Assembly (NCBI GenBank): GCA_013112575.1
Contig: JABFGG010000001.1
Coordinates: 372,001 to 436,000, forward strand
Source of the DNA: Chloroflexota bacterium
Lineage (GTDB): Bacteria; Chloroflexota; Anaerolineae; Anaerolineales; UBA11579
Direction of reading: 5' to 3'
Length of the DNA: 64,000 nucleotides
This document shows positions 27,686 through 35,888 of the stretch, in pieces. A program made the translations under genes and the position numbers. The stretch's first letter is position 1; the number at the start of each line of letters is the position of its first letter. The notes under the pieces are model-generated. The model saw nothing but the letters and a program-made list of their open reading frames with translations. It did not search any database and had not been told where the DNA came from.

Positions 27686-29575
27686 TTATTCTGTGCTTTC
27701 TTCTAATTTCTCGGTCTCGCTGATTTCATCACTGCCATTCAGGTGGAACTGCAATTCAACCAGGTGTTGGTACAGTGCGCAGCGCCCTAACAGCTCCTCA
27801 TGTTTGCCCTGGTCTACCACCTTGCCGGCCTCCAGCACCACGATCTTGTCTGCATGGATCACGGTTGAAAGGCGGTGGGCGATCACAATGGCGGTCGTGT
27901 CTTCGATCACCCGGTCAATAGCGGCTTGCACCTGCCGCTCCGATTCTGTGTCGAGAGCGCTGGTGGCTTCATCCAGGATCAGAATTGGCGGGCGGTGCAC
28001 GATAGCTCGCGCAATGGCAATGCGCTGGCGCTGCCCCCCAGACACGCGGATGCCGCGGTCGCCTACCAGTGTTTCGTAGCCTTTGGGTAGTTCCCGGATG
28101 AACTCATCGGCATTGGCAACAAGCGCGGCTTCACGAATGTTTTCCTGGGTGATACCGTCGCGGCCGTAGGTGATGTTGTCCTCAATGGGGGCATTAAATA
28201 ACAGGTTCTCTTGGGCCACTACCCCAAACAAGGAACGGTAGCTTTTTACGTCCAGTTCCTTTAAGTTGATGCCATCCAGTGTGATTTTGCCCTCAGTGGG
28301 ATCATAGAAGCGCATCAACAAGTCGGTCATAGTAGATTTGCCAGCCCCGCTGGGGCCCACCAACGCTACCACCTGCCCGCGCTTGATCTCCACGTTCACA
28401 TTTTGCAGCACCGGTTCGTCTTCGTAAGAGAAGCCCACGTTGGAGAGCTGGATGGCATCTTTGAGATTCACCACCATCTCTGCTCCACTTGTGATGCTCG
28501 AGGGCAGTTGGAACAAACCCTCTACGCGTTCCGCTGAGGCCATCATCGTCTGGATCTCCAGGTAAACCTGTGCCAGTTGTGTGATGGGCAGGATGATGGC
28601 ACGCCCCAGGTAAAGGAACAATACAAAACCCTCGATCGTCAGTGTTCCCTGGAACAGTTCCCAGGTCGCCAGCAGTAGGATCGTCACGTTGGCCAGGCCG
28701 TTGACCACCACCGTTAAAGGCTCCTGCAGGTGTTTGTAGATCGCGAAGCGGAAATGGATTGGTAACATCCGCTCTATCAATTCCTCAAAGCGCGTTACCT
28801 CAAAACGTTCGGCCACGAAGGACTTGACCACACGGATATTTTGGAAGACTTCCTGCAGGTAGGCGCTGGCCTCCGCAAACACGTCAAATTGATCGATCAC
28901 CCGCTGGCGCACAGCCCCGCTCAGCAGGCGCGCAATGAACCATTGCACCGTGGCGATTACTGTGACCAGCAAGGTTAGCCGCAGATTGGTTCGTACCAGC
29001 ATGAAACCGTAAAAGAAAATCATCGTTGGGGATACGATCAATGTGCGGATGGCTTCTGCCAGTGATTTTACAGAGCCTTGTGTATCCTTCTCCAGCCGCG
29101 AGAGGATCTCACCGGTTTTCTGGTAGTTGAAGAAATCAAAAGACAGCGACATCAGGTGCTTGAACAGGTCACGCTGCAAATCGCGGAAAGCCCGCACCCG
29201 CACCCGCACCGTCAATTGAAAACTGACGAACTCGATCACTGCCTGTATCAGGCTCAAGCTGAAATAAATAGCAGCCAGCAACAGCACGATCGTCCAGGCG
29301 TCCATGCTGCCCAAATTGAGGTAATAGGCCACGAACTGGTCCACATTGTTGAGGTCCAGGTCCGTCAAAGTCACGGGCGGCTGCGAGTCGGGCGTGCGTG
29401 GTTCAAAGCTGCTCTCGCCCAGGGCGATGTCCAGGATGGGCGCCATCACCAGCGGTTGCATCGCCACGATCAGGCTGACCACGCCGAAAAATACAACCAG
29501 CACCGCCACCTGTTTCCAGTAAGGCCGCACGTAATTGAAGATCAGATCGAGGGAGTTGCGGAAGGTTCTGGGCAT
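27686..29575 (-). CDS. ABC exporter with fused permease and ATPase (MsbA/lipid A-core type)
   Basis: A 629-residue half-transporter. The first 330 residues hold six predicted transmembrane helices (VAVLVVFFGVVSLIVAM, WTIVLLLAAIYFSLSLIQAV and others). The C-terminal ATPase has Walker A LVGPSGAGKSTMTDLLMRFY, signature [16 protein letters not shown] and Walker B ILILDEATSALDTES, with switch histidine in IVIAHRLSTV. MsbA-like exporters flip lipid-linked glycans or lipids across the membrane. The placement between glycan assembly and nonulosonic acid genes suggests the flipped cargo is the lipid-linked product of this operon. Confidence 0.9.
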   Translation of the reverse strand: MPRTFRNSLDLIFNYVRPYWKQVAVLVVFFGVVSLIVAMQPLVMAPILDIALGESSFEPRTPDSQPPVTLTDLDLNNVDQFVAYYLNLGSMDAWTIVLLLAAIYFSLSLIQAVIEFVSFQLTVRVRVRAFRDLQRDLFKHLMSLSFDFFNYQKTGEILSRLEKDTQGSVKSLAEAIRTLIVSPTMIFFYGFMLVRTNLRLTLLVTVIATVQWFIARLLSGAVRQRVIDQFDVFAEASAYLQEVFQNIRVVKSFVAERFEVTRFEELIERMLPIHFRFAIYKHLQEPLTVVVNGLANVTILLLATWELFQGTLTIEGFVLFLYLGRAIILPITQLAQVYLEIQTMMASAERVEGLFQLPSSITSGAEMVVNLKDAIQLSNVGFSYEDEPVLQNVNVEIKRGQVVALVGPSGAGKSTMTDLLMRFYDPTEGKITLDGINLKELDVKSYRSLFGVVAQENLLFNAPIEDNITYGRDGITQENIREAALVANADEFIRELPKGYETLVGDRGIRVSGGQRQRIAIARAIVHRPPILILDEATSALDTESERQVQAAIDRVIEDTTAIVIAHRLSTVIHADKIVVLEAGKVVDQGKHEELLGRCALYQHLVELQFHLNGSDEISETEKLEESTE

Positions 29576-29576
29576 A

Positions 29577-30869
29577 TTATCGGGCTTCCAAAGCCAGGCT
29601 GGGCTGTTCTACTAATTCTTCGAAGAGGTCCAGGATACGCGCACTGCTTTTCTGTTTACCGTTTATTCCCAAATACTTCTCCTGGTAATTGCTTTGCGCG
29701 TCTGCATCGGCGGGCACATCTTCAATCTTGCGGTTCTCTAACCAGGCAACGATCTTGCGGCGGTCTATGGTGTGGATCGCGCCTGGATAATTCATCATGC
29801 TCTCGCTCTGGTTGCTGAGTAATGTTTCCAGATATCGCACGTATACTTCGCTGGGCGGCGAGTCATAATCGGTGGCTGGCACGTAGATGTTCAGCACTGG
29901 CACACCCGCAGCTACGGCTTCCGGCGCCGTCATGCTCATCACCGTCACGCACAGGTCGGCCACGGCCAGCAGTTCGTAGGTAGTGAAGATGGGGTAATAA
30001 CGGTCTTCACTGCCATCCAGGTACAAATCGGCAGCTCTGATTAGATAATCTGGGTCTTCCTGCTTGACTCGTGATTTCACGATCAGATATGCCTCCTGCC
30101 GGTCACAAAAGTCCCGTACAGCCGCGACCGTGTCCTTAAAGCTGTTGCCCGTCCAGATCTCTGGCAAATAACCCCAGTTTCCCTGTTTGACTGCATTCTT
30201 TGTGCGTGTCCACCGGGAAGGCTCACGCCACACTGCAAAGCGCCAGGGCGTCAATGCCGAAAGCACGGGGGAACTGAACAACACCACTTTTTTTCCTGCC
30301 GGAATATCTAACGCTTTGCGTATTTGGTCGGGATTGCTGCCGCAAATGGGGTCAAACAACGGAGCGCCTACCACTGCTCCAAGATGGCCGTATATATCTT
30401 CAGCCAGCTGGCGGGGAGCGCCGTGTAATTCATAGTGCAACTCGCGGGCGTATTCGCTCATGTACAGCGTTTTATCGAAATAGGTCAGGGCTTCCAGCGG
30501 TTGCTGGCTGGTCTCGAAGAAATGGCATAAAGACACCAGCTTGATGCCATTGTCCTGTAGATACTTAAAGTCTTTTTCCGGTACGCCACCGTGCAGCACG
30601 TGATAACCTTCATGCGTCACAACGATATCCAGGGCATATTCACTGTGCAGCTTCTTGAAATCATCTAGTTCAAATTCGACGACCTTTACTTGCCCACCCG
30701 CAAAATCCGGGATGTTGTCAGAAGTCACGTTTTGGTAGGCTTTTTCGCCCTGCATGGCGTTGGGCTGGTAGAAGATGAAGACTTCATGGCCTGCTTCCAG
30801 GCTGGCGTCAATCAGTGCCCCCATCGTCTTTAGGAAGGGCTGGCGCAGCAACAAAAAACCGATTTTCAT
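29577..30869 (-). CDS. Putative GT-B glycosyltransferase-like protein of the nonulosonate operon
   Basis: A 430-residue protein. The start at 30869 overlaps the stop of the CMP-sugar synthetase gene (ATGA) and gives a sensible N-terminus MKIGFLLLRQPFLKTMGALI; the longer reading has a low-complexity extension. Features resembling GT-B enzymes are the glycine turn near the N-terminus, KVVLFSSPVLSA (start of the second Rossmann domain), and VTVMSMTAPEAVAAGVPVLNIYVPA, an acceptor/donor loop with an E before AVAAG. I do not recognise the family. Directly following the CMP-nonulosonate synthesis genes, it is a good candidate for the transferase using that sugar, but this is inference. Confidence 0.6.
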   Translation of the reverse strand: MKIGFLLLRQPFLKTMGALIDASLEAGHEVFIFYQPNAMQGEKAYQNVTSDNIPDFAGGQVKVVEFELDDFKKLHSEYALDIVVTHEGYHVLHGGVPEKDFKYLQDNGIKLVSLCHFFETSQQPLEALTYFDKTLYMSEYARELHYELHGAPRQLAEDIYGHLGAVVGAPLFDPICGSNPDQIRKALDIPAGKKVVLFSSPVLSALTPWRFAVWREPSRWTRTKNAVKQGNWGYLPEIWTGNSFKDTVAAVRDFCDRQEAYLIVKSRVKQEDPDYLIRAADLYLDGSEDRYYPIFTTYELLAVADLCVTVMSMTAPEAVAAGVPVLNIYVPATDYDSPPSEVYVRYLETLLSNQSESMMNYPGAIHTIDRRKIVAWLENRKIEDVPADADAQSNYQEKYLGINGKQKSSARILDLFEELVEQPSLALEAR

Positions 30870-31564
30870 AACTGCTTCTCCAGCAGCATCTTCTCCGCCT
30901 CGGCCCAATCTTCCAGGGTATCCAGGTTGACCGAGTGTTCGTGGCTCAGGATCAGCGGGCGGCAATCGTCCCCGTAGATAGTGTTCTTTTCTATCAACAG
31001 GTCGCGCCAAAAAACGTACACGCTGCCATCACGTGAATAGGCTTTGGGGGCATCCTGTCGCCGTGGTACGCGTTCCCCTTCCGGCAAAAAGAAATCCAGC
31101 TTGTCATCTTCGATTTTCATCACAAAATGCGGCAGGTAATGGCCCGGTACTTCCACCACGCTCACCACCGAGTCGCAGTTTTCTTTTTGCAATAATTCCA
31201 CCGCTTCAACGATGTGTTTAGCCTTACGCAGCGGCGCGGTGGGTTGTAGCAGTACAATGATCTCCGGCTGCCAGCCTTCCGCTTCTACTTGCTTTACGGC
31301 GTGCTGCAAAACAGGCAGCATGGCTGTGTCGTCCTGAGCCAATTCTGTCGGCCGCAGGAAGGGTACTTCCACACCCAATCCACGCCCCAACTCGGCGATC
31401 TCCTCGGAGTCCGTGCTTAAGATCAGGCGGTCAATCACCCCGCTATCCTGCGCCGCATCCACCGTATAAGCCAGCAGCGGCCGCTCTGCCAGTTCGCGCA
31501 GGTTCTTATTTGGGATGCCTTTGGAGCCGCCCCGCGCCGGGATGATGCCAAGCACTTTGCTCAT
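30866..31564 (-). CDS. neuA: CMP-nonulosonic (sialic acid-like) acid synthetase
   Basis: A 232-residue cytidylyltransferase of the NeuA/PseF/LegF family, activating a nonulosonic acid with CTP. The signature at the N-terminus is VLGIIPARGGSKGIPNKNLR; VVLLQPTAPLRKAKHIVEA and YSRDGSVYVFWRD are also typical. The length is that of the short bacterial form. It overlaps the glycosyltransferase-like gene downstream by 4 bases and is 1 base from the 2-epimerase gene. The exact sugar (neuraminic, legionaminic or pseudaminic) cannot be read from the sequence. Confidence 0.9.
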   Translation of the reverse strand: MSKVLGIIPARGGSKGIPNKNLRELAERPLLAYTVDAAQDSGVIDRLILSTDSEEIAELGRGLGVEVPFLRPTELAQDDTAMLPVLQHAVKQVEAEGWQPEIIVLLQPTAPLRKAKHIVEAVELLQKENCDSVVSVVEVPGHYLPHFVMKIEDDKLDFFLPEGERVPRRQDAPKAYSRDGSVYVFWRDLLIEKNTIYGDDCRPLILSHEHSVNLDTLEDWAEAEKMLLEKQL

Positions 31565-31565
31565 C

Positions 31566-32720
31566 TTAGTAGCTCAACTGCTTCCTGATGCCCAGTTTCG
31601 CCGTTGCCAGCAACTCGGCAATTTGTGTGCCTGCCGCCCCGCCCCCATAAATATGGTCGGGTTCGTAGTGCCCATTATCCAATATACACAGGATCGCATC
31701 CTGGATGGCTTGCTTTTCATAGGGCACGTCAGTCACATTCTTACCGCGCTCGCGCCCCGCCTGACGGTTACCGATGTTGACCGCTGGAATACCCATGAAG
31801 GAACTTTCGCGGATCGCCACGCTGGAATTGCCCACGATGCCGCGGCTGTTGTAGATCAGTCGCAGGAAATCTTCGGGCACCATGTTCTTGAAGAAGTGGA
31901 TGTTTTTGTCGCGTCCCTGCTCACGGAAGATGCGCAGGCCGCGCGAGATACCATCCGAACCGGCGTCCACGTTGGGCCAGAACCAGAAGGTTGGTACCTC
32001 CACCGCTTCCACAGCGTGCAGCGTTTCCTGGATTTGCTCCAGCCCATCCCCCATCTCCGTCGTCACGGGATGCTGCATGACCACCAGGTAGCCGTCTTTA
32101 TAATCGAACTCAGCCCCCACCCCGCCATAACGCTCGAAGGGGTCAAAGTCCAGGGCATGTTTTTTGAGTACCTCTGCCGCCAGGTCCACCGATGGACAGC
32201 CTGTCACGTACACACTGCTGGGATCTTCACCCATCTTGATGATGCGCTCTGCGGCTCTCTCGGTAGAGGCAAAGTGCAGGTTGGACAGCTTGGTGACCGC
32301 ATGCCGCACTTTCTCGTCAATGGAGCCGGTCACCTCGCCACCCTGCACGTGCGCCACAGGGATGTTCATGTAAGAGGCCGCCACCGCCGTAGCCAGGGTC
32401 TCATAACGGTCGGCTACTGTCACCACCACGTCCGGCCGCAGGTTATCGAAAATGGTGGCCAATTCCATGATGCCCAGCCCGGTAGATTTGGCCGAAGTCA
32501 GCAGTGTCTCGCCTTCCAGCACGATATACACTTTGGCCGTTATCTCGAACCCATCCGCCTCCACGTATTTGACGATGCTGCCATATTTATCCAGCAGCGC
32601 CGAAGCAGCCACGATCAACTGCAATTCCAGGTCGGGGTGCTCGACGATGGCGCGCAGGGCCGACTTGATGCGCGCGTAACTGGGGCGCGCCGTCACCACC
32701 ACCGCAATTTTGCGCGTCAT
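31566..32720 (-). CDS. neuC: UDP-GlcNAc 2-epimerase (hydrolysing, NeuC/LegG-like)
   Basis: A 384-residue epimerase of the NeuC group, which releases ManNAc-type sugar and UDP. The start KIAVVVTARPSYARIKSAL is the NeuC-type version of the family, and VVTVADRYETLATAVAAS, PVAHVQGGEVTGSIDE and GIVGNSSVAIRES are conserved active-site stretches. Its presence together with neuB- and neuA-like genes makes this a nonulosonic acid pathway. No additional aminotransferase and dehydratase genes of the legionaminic or pseudaminic routes are found beside it, which favours the simple ManNAc route, although they could lie elsewhere. Confidence 0.88.
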   Translation of the reverse strand: MTRKIAVVVTARPSYARIKSALRAIVEHPDLELQLIVAASALLDKYGSIVKYVEADGFEITAKVYIVLEGETLLTSAKSTGLGIMELATIFDNLRPDVVVTVADRYETLATAVAASYMNIPVAHVQGGEVTGSIDEKVRHAVTKLSNLHFASTERAAERIIKMGEDPSSVYVTGCPSVDLAAEVLKKHALDFDPFERYGGVGAEFDYKDGYLVVMQHPVTTEMGDGLEQIQETLHAVEAVEVPTFWFWPNVDAGSDGISRGLRIFREQGRDKNIHFFKNMVPEDFLRLIYNSRGIVGNSSVAIRESSFMGIPAVNIGNRQAGRERGKNVTDVPYEKQAIQDAILCILDNGHYEPDHIYGGGAAGTQIAELLATAKLGIRKQLSY

Positions 32721-33778
32721 GCCAGTGGCTCCAGGTCGTCTTCGTGCAGCATCTGATTGGCGGCCACGTCACGTGCCAGCACCCGCCCGATCAATTTTTC
32801 CAATTGGGTGGCGGGGATGCCCGTGCCCGGTTTTTTGGTATCCAGTTGCTCGATCTTCAAAGTATTGCCCTGCTTCAGGTTGTCACGCGCCACCACGCTT
32901 TTAAAGAACATTTGCCGCAGTGGGTCGAATTCCTCGGCCAGGGCATCCTTATCCACCGGGTTCGCCAGCATGGCTTCGATGAAGCGCACGCCTTCCACCA
33001 GTTGTTTGAGTTCGGCCGTGGTCACCGAAGCAGGCACGTCCGGTCCGAACATCTCGCGGCTCAACGTCACGTGCACTTCGATCAGGCTGGCACCCATGGT
33101 GGCGGCTGCCAAGCTGGGGAAGATCGTGCCTGAATGGTCAGATAGGCCTACCGGTATCTGGTAATGTTCGGCAAGCTCCGTCATCACATTCAGGCCAATG
33201 CGTTCTGGCGGGCAGGGGTAGGCTGTGGTGCATTGAAACAAAGCCAGCGGCGCATCCAGTTTCTTGATGTGTTGCACGGTGGCGTCGATCTCACTCCACG
33301 GGCTCATGCCCGATGACAACAAGATGGGCTTCCCCGTCTCGGTCATACGTTCCAGCATGGGGTAGTTGTTGGCCTCGCCCGAAGCGATCTTCCAGGCAGG
33401 CATGCCAGCGCGTTCCAGCAGCTCCACTGCCGCCACAGAGAAGGGCGAACTCAGGAAGATCAGACCGCGTTCTCGGGCGTGCTCGGCCAGGCCCTGCCAC
33501 TGTTCCTTTGTGAACTCCATACGCTTCCAGTAGTCGGGCCGCGTTTTGTCTTCGTAGCTGAAATTGACCCGGAAAGTCTCTTCGTCGGTGCTCTCCTCGG
33601 CGGCGATGTGCGTCTGGAACTTGACCGCGTCCGCGCCTGCCTCGGCAATTGCATCCACGAAAGCATGTGCCGTGCCCAGGCTACCGTCGTGCGCCTGGGC
33701 CACCTCGCCGATGATCAGCGCCGGGTGTCCGGGGCCTACCTGGTGCTCACCAACTTGAATGGCTTTGATCTCGCTCAC
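32717..33778 (-). CDS. neuB: Nonulosonic acid (sialic acid-like) synthase
   Basis: A 353-residue NeuB-family synthase that condenses an N-acetyl hexosamine with phosphoenolpyruvate. Conserved elements are AHDGSLGTAHAFVDAIAEAG, DAVKFQTH, KIASGEANNYPML, LLSSGMSPWSEI, YPCPPERIGLN and GLSDHSG. Residues from about 285 form a SAF (antifreeze-like) domain with RDNLKQGNTL, KKPGTGIPA and RDVAANQMLHEDDLE. The gene overlaps both neighbours by 4 bases. It is the enzyme that fixes the chain length of the sugar, so its relatives would identify the product. Confidence 0.92.
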   Translation of the reverse strand: MSEIKAIQVGEHQVGPGHPALIIGEVAQAHDGSLGTAHAFVDAIAEAGADAVKFQTHIAAEESTDEETFRVNFSYEDKTRPDYWKRMEFTKEQWQGLAEHARERGLIFLSSPFSVAAVELLERAGMPAWKIASGEANNYPMLERMTETGKPILLSSGMSPWSEIDATVQHIKKLDAPLALFQCTTAYPCPPERIGLNVMTELAEHYQIPVGLSDHSGTIFPSLAAATMGASLIEVHVTLSREMFGPDVPASVTTAELKQLVEGVRFIEAMLANPVDKDALAEEFDPLRQMFFKSVVARDNLKQGNTLKIEQLDTKKPGTGIPATQLEKLIGRVLARDVAANQMLHEDDLEPLA

Positions 33779-34446
33779 TTTTTACCTTTTACAAAATAAG
33801 CTGTAGGGCTTAAGGCCCACGGGAAGCTCTTCATCTCCGGCGGCTGCCCATCAAAGAACTCGTCCACCGCATCCGACTCGCCCATGCCTTTCAGGGCGTA
33901 TTCGTCCAGGGCCACCACCCCGCCCGGCACGATTAGCGGGTACAGGGCCTCCAGCGCCGCTTTGGTGGGGTCGTACAACACGAAATCCAGGTCCAGCAGC
34001 GCCACGCGGAAACCGGGGTTGTCATTGGCATAACTTTGAATGGAAGTAGTGGCATCGCCCTTGACCAGTTCGATGCGGTGGGCCAGCCCCTGTTCTTCGG
34101 CCACGCCCATGATGGTGTCCACAGCAATGCTGCTGTCTTCCACCACCTGCACCGCCTGGAATTCTTTACCGGTCTGGCGATCGTGGGCCTGGCTGGTGTT
34201 TTCGGGATAGCCCTCAAAGGTGTCGAAGCCGATCACCTTGCGTTTGGAAAGCGGGTTGTAGATCTGGATCAGCTTGGCCCAGTACAACACACCCGCCCCT
34301 TTGAGCACGCCGCACTCCACGATGTCACCCGGCTTGTCCATCACCATTTTGAACAGTTCGTAGCGCGCCAGTAGTTTGGTGAAGCGGTCCAAACCGCCGT
34401 GCAGGGTGAACTCGTTGTATACGTCCCAGGTATTGCCGTCTGCCAT
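33775..34446 (-). CDS. TylF-like class I methyltransferase
   Basis: A 223-residue methyltransferase-like protein. The start at 34446 (MADGNTWDVYNEF) fits the ATGA overlap with the regulator gene; the longer reading adds 23 residues overlapping it. It follows the macrocin O-methyltransferase (TylF) pattern: GDIVECGVLKGAGVLYWAKL as motif I region, IGFDTFEGYPENT after beta-2 and VALLDLDFVLYDPTKAALEA, the metal-site aspartates. The position between a regulator and neuB suggests it methylates the nonulosonate or the glycan carrying it. Confidence 0.82.
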   Translation of the reverse strand: MADGNTWDVYNEFTLHGGLDRFTKLLARYELFKMVMDKPGDIVECGVLKGAGVLYWAKLIQIYNPLSKRKVIGFDTFEGYPENTSQAHDRQTGKEFQAVQVVEDSSIAVDTIMGVAEEQGLAHRIELVKGDATTSIQSYANDNPGFRVALLDLDFVLYDPTKAALEALYPLIVPGGVVALDEYALKGMGESDAVDEFFDGQPPEMKSFPWALSPTAYFVKGKK

Positions 34447-34919
34447 CAGGCCTTCTCCTTGACCGGGCTGTGTTCGCTCAGGCGGTAGCTCAGGCCGTTG
34501 TGTTTGATCACCCATTGGCTGGGTTTGTCTTCAATCGTGATGCCGCTTTCGATGCAGCTCAAGCGCATGATATCCATGGCCTCGTCCTGGTCCCTCAGGT
34601 ACACTTGCGTGATCCCTTTTGCTTCTACTTCTTTGAGTAGCGCCACTGCATCTTGGCGCAGTTGCTTGTATACCGACAGCGAGTCTTTCATGTACTGTGT
34701 GGCGCGCTGGGTGAGGGCCCGCATGCCTTCAGCTGTCAGGTTATAGCGCAGGCGTGTGCGGTCCATGCGCGTGGCCTTGAGGTAGCCGCGTCCGATCAGG
34801 CGTTTGATGTACCAGTTGACACTGCCCACGGCGATGTCCAGGTTGGAGGCCAACCCCGCCTGTGTGGCCATTTCATCATCGGCAATTGCTTCTAACAGCA
34901 GGTATTCGCGTTCTTTCAT
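34446..34919 (-). CDS. Winged-helix regulator of the glycan operon
   Basis: A 157-residue protein with an N-terminal winged helix of the MarR-like type: YLLLEAIADDEMATQAGLAS, NLDIAVGSVNWYIKRLIGRGYL (recognition helix) and RTRLRYNLTAEGMRALTQRA. The C-terminal 65 residues (YKQLRQDAVALLKEVEAKG, VYLRDQDEAMDIMRLSCIES) look like a ligand or dimerisation domain; a similar architecture is common at the head of polysaccharide and nonulosonate clusters. It is the first gene of the eight-gene operon and probably regulates it, responding to an unknown sugar signal. Confidence 0.78.
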   Translation of the reverse strand: MKEREYLLLEAIADDEMATQAGLASNLDIAVGSVNWYIKRLIGRGYLKATRMDRTRLRYNLTAEGMRALTQRATQYMKDSLSVYKQLRQDAVALLKEVEAKGITQVYLRDQDEAMDIMRLSCIESGITIEDKPSQWVIKHNGLSYRLSEHSPVKEKA

Positions 34920-35227
34920 AGTGTCGATACTCAGTAATCAATCCAGCCGTAGATGTCTGTATAGCAGAACCTCTTTTCCTAACCAACCGTAGAGTTTTAC
35001 TAAAGCGAAACTTCGTCCAGTATTCAGAAAGTGAATTCTGACACGGAATATGGCGAGTGTCAAGGTTGCGAAGACCCCAAGAAATATGATAGGTCTTTTG
35101 AGAGATTGGTTGATTCTTTGAAGCAGGAGGAAGGATAAGTATTGGACACCATCTAACTTCTGTGTTATATTTTGTATGTATTTATGTACAGAATATAGTG
35201 TTTAAATCAGGCCTAAAGGAACATAGT
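34920..35227. other. Intergenic with candidate antitoxin promoter
   Basis: About 310 bases between the winged-helix gene (minus) and phd (plus). The plus-strand part carries a promoter-like pair (next entry) and an imperfect dyad TGTATGTATTTATGTACA at 35173-35190. The part near 34920 should hold the glycan operon promoter. Confidence 0.55.
35142..35171 (+). promoter_or_regulatory. Candidate promoter of the Phd-RelE locus
   Basis: TTGGAC at 35142-35147 and TATATT at 35166-35171, separated by 18 bases, form a sigma70-like promoter 57 bases upstream of the phd start. The dyad at 35173-35190 just downstream is a possible site for autoregulation by the antitoxin. Confidence 0.55.
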
Positions 35228-35479
35228 ATGTTGAAAACAGCCTCAGTGACGAAGTTTAGGGACCGCTTTGCGGAATATGTGGAGGAACTTCACGAAGAAG
35301 GGACCCTCTATGTGCTAAGACACAGCGAGCCTGTAGCTGTCATGCTTTCACCGGAATACTTCCAGGAGATCCAGGAGCAGCTTGAAGACCTGGCCGACAT
35401 GATTCAGGCTATTGAAGAATACCGCAATGGGAAAGACATTGTCGATGCTGATGACCTCTTTGGTGAATTGGGCATCTAA
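35228..35479 (+). CDS. Phd/YefM-family antitoxin
   Basis: An 83-residue antitoxin of the Phd/YefM type, which neutralises a RelE-family toxin and represses its own promoter. The N-terminus MLKTASVTKFRDRFAEYVEE is the DNA-binding part, and VLRHSEPVAVMLSPEYFQEI is the family signature. The C-terminus is acidic and would wrap the toxin. The start at 35228 is chosen over an upstream codon because the family begins there. Its TAA overlaps the ATG of the toxin gene (TAATG). Since that toxin carries a stop codon, the antitoxin may now be a free-standing remnant. Confidence 0.85.
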   Translation: MLKTASVTKFRDRFAEYVEELHEEGTLYVLRHSEPVAVMLSPEYFQEIQEQLEDLADMIQAIEEYRNGKDIVDADDLFGELGI

Positions 35480-35799
35480 TGTACAAACTGGGGTTTCATA
35501 AAAAGGCCGCCAAGAGCCTCTAACGAATCACCAAAGGCGATCGCACCTACGCAGAGAAGATCGCAGATACCATCCGGGAACTGGCCCACACTCCCCAGCC
35601 GGATGGAGCAAAGAGTTTGGGCCTGGGCATGTTCCGTATCCGTGTGGGGGTTTATCGCGTCATTTACGCTGTTTTTACCAATGAGGAATATATCCTCATT
35701 GGCAAGATCGTGCGGCGTTCAGAAAGCACTTATAGAGATCTTGATGATCTGGCAAAACAAGCTAGGGCGCAATTGTCGAAGATCATTTCTGACAAATAA
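35479..35799 (+). pseudogene. RelE-family toxin gene broken by a TAA at codon 15
   Basis: Reading from the ATG at 35479 gives MYKLGFHKKAAKSL, then TAA at 35521, then an intact RelE-like chain of 91 residues: RITKGDRTYAEKIADTIREL, LGMFRIRVGVYRVIYAVF and the ending VRRSESTYRDLDDLAKQ. Length and motifs (basic core R-x-R-x-G-x-Y-R-V-I-Y) are those of RelE/ParE mRNA interferases that pair with Phd antitoxins. A single codon change from lysine or glutamine, AAA, CAA or similar, to TAA explains the break. Restart at ATG 35617 would give only the C-terminal 60 residues. The toxin is very probably dead. Confidence 0.85.
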
Positions 35800-35888
35800 T
35801 TATCGGAATTGTAGTGATAAATCTCCCTCAAAATCCGATATATAATGAAACATCGGAATAATCAATTACATTCAGCACCAAAGTTGCT
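35800..35888 (+). promoter_or_regulatory. ATCGGA-repeat region before the HTH-FHA gene
   Basis: Three copies of an ATCGGA motif (35802-35807, inverted at 35834-35839, direct at 35852-35857) flank a TATAAT at 35841-35846. The layout looks like an operator around a minus-10 box. The upstream minus-35 is not clear. Confidence 0.4.
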
